Assembly (NCBI GenBank): GCA_964564845.1
Contig: CAZMCN010000064.1
Span: 1 to 11,903, forward strand
Length of the DNA stretch: 11,903 bases
Source: CAYXPG01 sp964564845
GTDB taxonomy: Bacteria; Planctomycetota; Phycisphaerae; Sedimentisphaerales; Anaerobacaceae
Direction: 5' to 3'
Shown: piece by piece, positions 6,488 through 11,903 of the stretch
Numbering within the stretch: the first letter of the stretch is position 1
Layout: every line of letters begins with the position of its first letter
Made by a program: the position numbers and the translations under genes
The notes under the pieces: generated by a model
The model's database searches: none
What the model was told of the DNA's origin: nothing
The model's input: only the letters and a program-made list of their open reading frames with translations

Positions 6488-6757
6488 CTGGTTTTCGGTG
6501 TCGGAGTCATTCAGCCCCGCGGCATCCTTGGCCTCTTCTGCCACATCATCCTTGATTTCTTTGACTTCGTTTTCCAAGTCGTCCTTGGCTTCTTTGGCCT
6601 CATGAACGCCCTTTTTGAATTCGGTAAGACTTTTGCCTATGTTGCGTGCGATTTCAGGCAGCCGTCTGCCGAATATCAACACGGCGATAATCGCAATAAT
6701 AATAAGTTCAAGGGGGCCGGGCGTCCAAAACGCAAGATACTGCATATATTCAGTCAT
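6485..6757 (-). CDS. tatA: Sec-independent protein translocase subunit TatA/TatE
   Basis: Pore-forming or membrane-thinning component of the Tat system, 90 residues. A short N-terminus precedes a single membrane helix (about 15-29, [15 protein letters not shown]). The FG hinge at 29-30 and the amphipathic helix [20 protein letters not shown] (31-50) are the family signature. The C-terminal tail is long and highly charged (Glu/Asp/Lys), as is usual. The start ATG at 6757 has AAGGAGA upstream at good spacing. It is first in a tatA-tatC operon under the promoter at 6784-6813 and is divergent from the operon that encodes probable Tat substrates. Confidence 0.96.
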   Translation of the reverse strand: MTEYMQYLAFWTPGPLELIIIAIIAVLIFGRRLPEIARNIGKSLTEFKKGVHEAKEAKDDLENEVKEIKDDVAEEAKDAAGLNDSDTENQ

Positions 6758-6783
6758 TTCAGTCTCCTTTTCTCTTTAGCGTT

Positions 6784-6813
6784 ATTGTAAATCCATCCGG
6801 ACTGCTTTGTCAA
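6784..6813 (-). promoter_or_regulatory. Promoter for tatA-tatC
   Basis: On the minus strand a perfect TTGACA (6813-6808) is followed after 18 bases by TACAAT (6789-6784, 5/6 match). Initiation near 6777 leaves a leader of about 20 bases before tatA. Confidence 0.7.
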
Positions 6814-6841
6814 TGAATAAGGCCTTGCCAAATCTTTAATA

Positions 6842-6870
6842 TTGACAGAAATACCGCCAAAAACTATAAT
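6842..6870 (+). promoter_or_regulatory. Perfect-consensus promoter for the DUF6599/DUF362/polyferredoxin operon
   Basis: TTGACA (6842-6847), exactly 17 bases, then TATAAT (6865-6870): a full sigma70 consensus promoter. Initiation near 6877 gives a leader of about 40 bases. Its -35 lies 28 bases from the -35 of the divergent tatA promoter, and AAGGCCTT (6819-6826), an 8-bp palindrome, lies between them. Confidence 0.8.
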
Positions 6871-6916
6871 CTGTTTTAGTTTGCCGGTCAAGTAAATTGT
6901 CTTTATGGAGTTGGCT

Positions 6917-7987
6917 ATGGTTTCGGTTCCGACCCGGGCAAGGTATTTTGAAACTGTTATAAGTATCTGCATTTTGGCGGTTCTTTCACTTATCGGCCCT
7001 GGGGTGTTCGTAAAACAATTCTACGTTACACAAGGCGGTGTTGATATAGATGCCATAACCGCAGAGTTATTGTCAGAAAAGCCGGCTGATTCATTCTTCG
7101 CCGGTCAAATCGATTTAGGCCGCCTGACACCTTCCGGGTATGAGAAACTGTTAAAAACCGAGGTCTATGGCGAAGATATTCTTTACGAAAAAATAAACGG
7201 CAAGGCGCCTTTTTATACCGAATCGAGCTTCGAGAAATTATCCACTCAGCGATTTGTAAGTAAAGCCGACGATGGCCTCTGGGCTGAACTCTATCTGTTC
7301 GATATGGCTACCATAAGAAATGCCTTTTCCGTTTACAGCAGACAAAAAAGGACCGATGCAGAAAGCATCGCACTTTTGAATTGCCCCTTCGGTTATAGAA
7401 CTGAAAACGCATTATACTTCGTAAGCGGGCAATACTATATTGAGCTGGTCGGCTCGGCTGAATCCGATGAACTATTCGAGGCAATGACGGCAATCGCGCA
7501 GAAAATCGGGGCCGGTTTAGACTTTGGTCATACGGCAATTGCCGAGCTTGAGTCGTTTGGCCGGGAAGCTTTGGTCGCTGGCAGTGAGAAGTTATACCTC
7601 AGAGACGCCTTTGGGTTTGAGGGATTGACTGATACCTTTACAGCACAGTATAAAATCGACGGCGAAACCGTTACAGTATTCTTCAGTAAGCGCTCTGACA
7701 AACAGGCGGCAAAAAATCTGGCTGACAGTTATTATAAGTTTCTTATTGACAACGGCGCGAAAGACAAAGAGTCCGGTTGGCCTGTTGACTCCGTTAGAAA
7801 TTCCACAAAAAGGAAAATTTCTAACGGGGTTGATAACGGCAGGGTCGTGGATTTTTACGATTTGACAGAAATTGTCTTCAGCAGCGGGCAATATACAGCC
7901 GGCGTACATCAGGCGGAAAATACCCAAGCAGCGGTAAAGGCGGCGGTAATGTTAAATGCTCAACTTGAAAGTCTGGATAAAAAGTGA
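6917..7987 (+). CDS. DUF6599-like membrane-anchored protein
   Basis: Protein of 356 residues with no known biochemical role. Residues about 10-32 form an N-terminal membrane helix or uncleaved signal anchor, after which the chain should be extracytoplasmic. The remaining part appears to hold two related alpha/beta halves, each with an AELYLFDM- or KIDGETVTVFF-like strand and an FSVYSRQKR- or NLADSYYKF-like helix. From memory I place it in the DUF6599 group; this is a resemblance, not a search result. Start choice: ATG 6905 lacks a ribosome binding site, whereas ATG 6917 is preceded by GGAG with a 6-base spacer, so 6917 is used. It is the first gene of an operon with a consensus promoter and overlaps the following DUF362 gene by 4 bases, which points to translational coupling. 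Two cysteines at most are present, so it does not look like an iron-sulfur protein. Confidence 0.75.
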   Translation: MVSVPTRARYFETVISICILAVLSLIGPGVFVKQFYVTQGGVDIDAITAELLSEKPADSFFAGQIDLGRLTPSGYEKLLKTEVYGEDILYEKINGKAPFYTESSFEKLSTQRFVSKADDGLWAELYLFDMATIRNAFSVYSRQKRTDAESIALLNCPFGYRTENALYFVSGQYYIELVGSAESDELFEAMTAIAQKIGAGLDFGHTAIAELESFGREALVAGSEKLYLRDAFGFEGLTDTFTAQYKIDGETVTVFFSKRSDKQAAKNLADSYYKFLIDNGAKDKESGWPVDSVRNSTKRKISNGVDNGRVVDFYDLTEIVFSSGQYTAGVHQAENTQAAVKAAVMLNAQLESLDKK

Positions 7988-8979
7988 GTCAGGAAAAAGA
8001 TGAAAATCTGACGCGGCGAAGGTTTCTTGCACGCTCTGCCAAGGCGGGACTTTCTATTACAGCCGCTGCCGCGGTTTCATTAAGTCTTTATGACGATAAA
8101 GGCCCGGGGGCTTTTGTCAAAACAGAAGGACAAGTGAAACTGTCCGATTTTTCCATACCATATATAGACGGACAAACTATAAGTATCGTCCGGGGCCCCG
8201 ACAGGAAAAAAACAGTTAATAAAGCGATAGAACTTCTCGGCGGAATTGGGCGGTTCGTCAAAAAAGGTGATATTGTTGTAATAAAACCGAATGTTGCATT
8301 TGCGAGCCCGCCGATGCTGGGCGCTACGACTCGCCCCGAACTTATCGGCGAGGCGGTTCGGCTATGCTACAAAGCCGGCGCAAAGAAGGTGTATGTTGCC
8401 GACAACCCCATCAACGACCCGGCAAGTTGTTTTACGTTAAGCGGTATAGGCAAAGCGGCAAGTGCAGCCGGTGCGAAAGTCATACTGCCGAAGAACCATT
8501 TATTCAAAAATACCACACTTACCGGCGGCAAACTGATTAAAGACTGGCCGATTTTTTACGGGCCTTTTGAAAAGGCGGATAAAGTCATTGGCATCGCCCC
8601 TGTAAAGGACCATCACAGAAGCGGCGCTTCAATGACGATGAAAAACTTCTATGGGCTGCTGGGCGGACGACGAAATATTTTTCATCAGGATATTAACACC
8701 ATCATCGCCGAGCTTTCGATGATGGTAAAACCGACACTGGTAATACTTGACGGCACCGAAGTTATGATGACCAACGGCCCGACCGGAGGCTCAGTTTCGG
8801 ATTTAAGACGGGCAAACACACTAATCGCAAGCACCGATTGCGTAGCGGCTGATTCCTGCGGCTGCGGGCTTTTGGATTTGAAGGTCTCGGATTTGCCTTA
8901 CCTTGCCGGGGCACAAAAATTCGGCGCCGGAACTACCGACTATGAGTTACTAAAACCAAAACTTGCTACAGTAACCTAA
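7984..8979 (+). CDS. Tat-exported DUF362 protein
   Basis: Protein of 331 residues of the DUF362 family. The N-terminus has a twin-arginine signal (T10-R11-R12-R13-F14-L15) and an Ala-rich hydrophobic stretch at about 19-35, so export in folded form by Tat is expected. The family core shows GDIVVIKPNVAF (95-106), the TTRPELIGEAVRL helix and KKVYVADNP strand, then KDHHRSGASMTMKNFYG (208-224), and the C-terminal TDCVAADSCGCGLL segment. The cluster C286, C292, C294 is unusual enough to suggest metal or Fe-S ligation, but no ferredoxin domain is fused, in contrast to some DUF362 proteins. The start is GTG 7984 within a GTGA overlap with the upstream stop; a later start would lose the Tat motif. 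It lies 11 bases before the polyferredoxin gene, so a redox partnership is likely. The exact reaction is unknown. Confidence 0.87.
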   Translation: MSQEKDENLTRRRFLARSAKAGLSITAAAAVSLSLYDDKGPGAFVKTEGQVKLSDFSIPYIDGQTISIVRGPDRKKTVNKAIELLGGIGRFVKKGDIVVIKPNVAFASPPMLGATTRPELIGEAVRLCYKAGAKKVYVADNPINDPASCFTLSGIGKAASAAGAKVILPKNHLFKNTTLTGGKLIKDWPIFYGPFEKADKVIGIAPVKDHHRSGASMTMKNFYGLLGGRRNIFHQDINTIIAELSMMVKPTLVILDGTEVMMTNGPTGGSVSDLRRANTLIASTDCVAADSCGCGLLDLKVSDLPYLAGAQKFGAGTTDYELLKPKLATVT

Positions 8980-8990
8980 AAACGTAAATT

Positions 8991-10736
8991 ATGAAAATTG
9001 TACAGACAAGACGAATAAGCCAGGTATTCTTCTTTGCGATGTTTGTCTGGTTCTGCATTGTCAGCACATTAGGCGAAAAGTTCTGGCAGTTGCGGGGCTG
9101 GCCGGTAAACTGGTTTTTGCAGCTTGACCCACTGGTTGCTCTGGCGACGATATTAACTACTCATACACTCTACTGGCCGCTGCTGTGGGCACTGGCTGTT
9201 GTTATATTGACGATTATATTCGGGCGTTTTTTCTGCGGCTGGGTCTGTCCTTTCGGCTCAATACATCACTTTGTAGGTTTTTTAGGCAATAGGGAAAAAA
9301 CACCGGCACAAAAAATCCAGCTCAACAAATACCGAAAGCCGCAGTGCATAAAATACCTGGTTCTGGTGGTATTGCTCAGTATGGCTGCGTTTCCATCAAT
9401 CAGGGCAACTTTGCAAACCGGTTTGCTTGACCCGATACCGCTTCTAACACGTTCGGTCAACCTTCTGCTGCTGCCAATCGCCGACAAAACTGCCAACTTT
9501 ATCTCGGTAAAGGGGCGCTTCTATGAAGGGGCGTGGCTGATTTTTGCGATATTCCTAACGGCGGTTCTGCTTAACCTGGTAATTCCAAGATTTTATTGCA
9601 GGTTCATCTGTCCGCTGGGTGCACTGTTTGGCGTAATTGACAGATTTGCACTCTGGCGAATCGGCAAAAATCAGAACGAGTGCAGTAATTGCAAATTGTG
9701 CGAGAAGTCCTGCGAAGGCGGCTGCGAGCCGGCCGGCAGTATCAGAATAAGCGAATGCGTGCTCTGCTTTAACTGCCGAGAAGATTGTAAGGATGAAATA
9801 ATAAATTATCAGACACAGAAGTCTTTGGGAGGGGAAATAACAGACCCTGATATCTCCCGCAGGGGCTTTGTCTTTTCATTGGCAAGCGGCATCTTTGCCG
9901 TTCCGGCCTTGGGTCTTAGCAAAAAACTCGGCAGCAACTGGTACCATAAGGTCATTCGGCCGCCAGGAGCAATCGCTGAAAGCCAATTCTTAGAAAGGTG
10001 CATCAAGTGCGGCCAATGTATGCGCATTTGTCCTACTAACGTGATTCAGCCCGGCGGCATCGAGGGTGGGCTGGAAAATCTCTGGACGCCCGTATTGAAC
10101 AACAGAATCGGCTCAAGCGGCTGTCAGTATAACTGTGTGGCCTGCGGGCAGGTTTGTCCGACCTCGGCCATCAGGCCAATTACGCCGGCTGAAAAACACG
10201 GTCTCGGCGAATTTGCCGAAGCAGGGCCAATAAAACTCGGCACCGCCTTTATCGACCGCAACAGATGCCTGCCCTGGGCGATGGATAGGCCCTGTATCGT
10301 CTGCCAGGAAAACTGCCCGACAAGTCCCAAGGCAATCTATACACACGAATATTTCAATACGATAAGAGAAGGCACTTTTACCGCAAAAAAAGTCATGGAT
10401 AACACGATAGAGACCGTAGAAACAAATCTTTTGCCTGACAAATTCGCTACAGGTGATTATTATTGCATCACTAAGAAAGGTGAGCGCAGGAAAATCACAG
10501 CAAATACCGAAAATACTATCGTCCTGTCAAACAATGAACAATTCCGTGAAGTCCCTGCTGCAAACAGTAAAATTGAGATTCAAATTCGGCTGCAAAAGCC
10601 CTATATTGATATTGAAAAGTGCATCGGCTGCGGTATTTGTGAACACGAATGCCCTGTCAGCGGTAAAAAAGCAATAAGGGTCTCCGCAGAAGGCGAAACA
10701 AGAAGCACTGACAGAAAGTTATTGCTTAAAAATTAA
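8991..10736 (+). CDS. NapH/NapG-like fusion polyferredoxin with internal Tat motif
   Basis: Membrane iron-sulfur protein of 581 residues, probably moving electrons from the quinol pool to the outside of the inner membrane. Residues 1-220 resemble NapH/MauN/NosR-type membrane modules: helices near 11-27, 48-78, 120-135 and 181-200, with CGWVCP (C82, C86) and CRFICP (C203, C207). Two ferredoxin-like Cys groups follow: C231/C234/C237/C241/C245 and C256/C259/C262/C266. At 288-309 an internal twin-arginine motif (S289-R290-R291-G292-F293) precedes a hydrophobic stretch (FVFSLASGIFAVPALGL), exactly like the N-terminus of a NapG-type protein. The C-terminal part carries four more groups: C337/340/343/347, C378/382/385/389, C426/435/438/442 and C544/547/550/554. 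The last is separated by an insert of about 100 residues, probably beta-rich. The start ATG 8991 has no clear Shine-Dalgarno sequence, and coupling to the preceding gene is likely. No napA, napB or napC lies nearby. Confidence 0.88.
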   Translation: MKIVQTRRISQVFFFAMFVWFCIVSTLGEKFWQLRGWPVNWFLQLDPLVALATILTTHTLYWPLLWALAVVILTIIFGRFFCGWVCPFGSIHHFVGFLGNREKTPAQKIQLNKYRKPQCIKYLVLVVLLSMAAFPSIRATLQTGLLDPIPLLTRSVNLLLLPIADKTANFISVKGRFYEGAWLIFAIFLTAVLLNLVIPRFYCRFICPLGALFGVIDRFALWRIGKNQNECSNCKLCEKSCEGGCEPAGSIRISECVLCFNCREDCKDEIINYQTQKSLGGEITDPDISRRGFVFSLASGIFAVPALGLSKKLGSNWYHKVIRPPGAIAESQFLERCIKCGQCMRICPTNVIQPGGIEGGLENLWTPVLNNRIGSSGCQYNCVACGQVCPTSAIRPITPAEKHGLGEFAEAGPIKLGTAFIDRNRCLPWAMDRPCIVCQENCPTSPKAIYTHEYFNTIREGTFTAKKVMDNTIETVETNLLPDKFATGDYYCITKKGERRKITANTENTIVLSNNEQFREVPAANSKIEIQIRLQKPYIDIEKCIGCGICEHECPVSGKKAIRVSAEGETRSTDRKLLLKN

Positions 10737-10799
10737 TTCCTTGAGGCTGTTGCATAAATAATTGTTCTTTTGACAAGTGAATAATTCCAGCTTTTCGGT

Positions 10800-10805
10800 T
10801 ATAAT
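10800..10805 (+). promoter_or_regulatory. -10 box upstream of the transposase
   Basis: A perfect TATAAT lies 37 bases before the transposase ATG. A TTGACA occurs at 10770-10775, but 24 bases away, which is too far for a standard promoter. A weak promoter, as is usual for insertion sequences, is plausible. Confidence 0.35.
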
Positions 10806-10842
10806 GGGCGTAATGGATTGTTAAACATTAAAGGATTATGAC

Positions 10843-11903
10843 ATGGCTTACAATTTCCTGCCTTGCGACCGAAATCAGGCATATCTGTTACCGCCATCTT
10901 TGATTGACTGGCTGCCTCAAGATCATCTGGCGTGGTTTGTCCTTGATGCGGTGGGACAGATTGACCTTTCACAGTTCTACAAGAAATACCGCACTGATGG
11001 TGTTGGCAACTCTGCTTTTGATCCATCGATGATGGCAGCTCTGCTGATATATTCTTACTGCACAGGCGAGCGTTCCAGTAGAAAGATTGAAAAACATTGC
11101 CAGACAGATGTAGCCTATAAAGTCGTTACTGCCAATCAGTATCCCGACCACAGTACTATCAGCCGGTTTCGCAAGGACAACCAGTCGTATTTAAAGAAGC
11201 TATTTCTGGAAATACTTCGTCTCTGTGCTGAGGCCGGTTTGGTCAAGCTCGGCAAGGTATCACTGGACGGCACAAAGGTTAAGGCCAATGCTTCGTTGTC
11301 AGCCAATCGAAAGTTAAAGCATCTAAAGCAGGAAATAGATGAGATGCTTTCGGAGGCAGAAGCTAAAGATGCCGAGGAAGACAAAGCCTATGGTGCTGAT
11401 AAGCGAGGCGATGAAATGCCTGGAGATTTGCGGGATCGCAACAGCCGGATAAACCGCTTAAAAGCCTGTAAAGAACGTTTAGAGCAGGAAAAGGCAGAAG
11501 CTGAAAAACAGCAACAGGATAAAATAGACAAGCGTGAAGCCAAAGAACAAAGCACTGGAAAAAAGCCTCGCGGTCGTAAGCCGAAGTTGCCCGAAGAAGC
11601 TGGAAATGAAGATGCCAAAACTAATGTTACCGACCCTGACAGCCGGATAATGAAAACACGGAAAGGCTATGTTCAGGGTCTTAACGGCCAGGCGGTGACA
11701 ACTGAAGAACAAATAATCGTTGCTGAAGATGTAACGCAGGAAGAAAACGACAAACAGCAGTTGCATCCGATGCTTGAGCAAACTGAAGCGAATCGACAGG
11801 CAGTTGGAATAAAGAAAGAAAAAACTGTGGCTTTGGCAGATGCCGGCTATTGCAGTGATGAGAATTTTACAAAGGCACCTGCAGGTAATGTTGAGTTATT
11901 GGT
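10843..11903 (+). CDS. IS1182-family transposase, C-terminus beyond window
   Basis: DDE transposase, 353 residues visible and still open at the right edge. The N-terminal region reads like the family: LPPSLIDWLPQDHLAWFV (16-33), DPSMMAALLIYSYCTGERSSRKIE (60-83) and the YPDHSTISRFR motif (100-110). The first catalytic Asp is D142 in KVSLDGTKVKANAS, and the second is D333 in the ALADAGYCSD segment. The family's glutamate should follow beyond the edge. Residues about 155-260 form a charged Lys/Glu/Gln-rich insert, probably a coiled coil, as in IS1182 transposases. The GYVQGLNGQAV segment corresponds to the GYNAQ-like strand of the core. The start ATG 10843 has AAGGA seven bases upstream. No frameshift or stop is seen, so the visible part appears intact. 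Confidence 0.92.
   Translation, partial: MAYNFLPCDRNQAYLLPPSLIDWLPQDHLAWFVLDAVGQIDLSQFYKKYRTDGVGNSAFDPSMMAALLIYSYCTGERSSRKIEKHCQTDVAYKVVTANQYPDHSTISRFRKDNQSYLKKLFLEILRLCAEAGLVKLGKVSLDGTKVKANASLSANRKLKHLKQEIDEMLSEAEAKDAEEDKAYGADKRGDEMPGDLRDRNSRINRLKACKERLEQEKAEAEKQQQDKIDKREAKEQSTGKKPRGRKPKLPEEAGNEDAKTNVTDPDSRIMKTRKGYVQGLNGQAVTTEEQIIVAEDVTQEENDKQQLHPMLEQTEANRQAVGIKKEKTVALADAGYCSDENFTKAPAGNVELL

Larger units (their letters stand above)
10743..11903 (+). mobile_element. IS1182-family insertion sequence, left part
   Basis: The left end is placed at about 10743 because GAGGCTGTTGCATAA resembles terminal inverted repeats of this group and lies 7 bases after a host stop codon. The right end, second terminal repeat and target duplication lie beyond the window, so the exact boundary is uncertain. 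About 100 bases of non-coding end sequence precede the transposase. Confidence 0.75.

Noticed and set aside
10770..10805. TTGACA and TATAAT as one transposase promoter
   Set aside because: The spacing is 24 bases, too long for a standard sigma70 promoter; only the -10 element is listed.

Overview
The window looks like chromosomal DNA of a Gram-negative, probably strictly respiratory or anaerobic bacterium. I would guess a member of the Planctomycetota (Phycisphaerae/Sedimentisphaerales-like). The grounds are the combination of a DUF6599-like protein, a Tat-exported DUF362 protein and a NapH-like polyferredoxin, plus a membrane-anchored MerR-type helix-turn-helix protein with a long acidic linker. 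This placement is recollection and inference. The outer-membrane-type OmpA lipoprotein and the Tat system are seen directly.

Layout. Positions 1-3424 carry four minus-strand genes: ndk (nucleoside diphosphate kinase), an OmpA/Pal-type lipoprotein with a coiled coil, a membrane protein with an N-terminal DNA-binding-like domain, and a small single-pass membrane protein of unknown function. A tRNA-Pro(UGG) gene with a good sigma70-type promoter sits at 3642-3716. It is followed by about 400 bases of non-coding DNA holding several inverted repeats, including an 85-bp palindromic element, and then a promoter for a plus-strand MBL-fold/beta-CASP ribonuclease (4121-5527). Convergent to that gene lies tatA-tatC on the minus strand (5670-6757).

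From a shared divergent promoter region (6758-6916), with near-consensus or perfect-consensus sigma70 elements on both strands, a three-gene plus-strand operon is read. It encodes a DUF6599-like membrane-anchored protein, a DUF362 protein with a twin-arginine signal (GTG start, 4-bp overlap), and a 581-residue fusion. The fusion joins a NapH-like quinol-oxidising-type membrane module to a NapG-like polyferredoxin, with an internal twin-arginine motif at the joint. The Tat translocase is therefore encoded back to back with genes whose products carry Tat signals.

An IS1182-family insertion sequence begins a few bases after the polyferredoxin stop codon and runs off the right edge (transposase open to 11903).

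The most interesting material is the divergent tatAC / DUF6599-DUF362-polyferredoxin block. It looks like an uncharacterised extracytoplasmic electron-transfer module together with its export machinery. No CRISPR array, rRNA gene or phage gene is seen.
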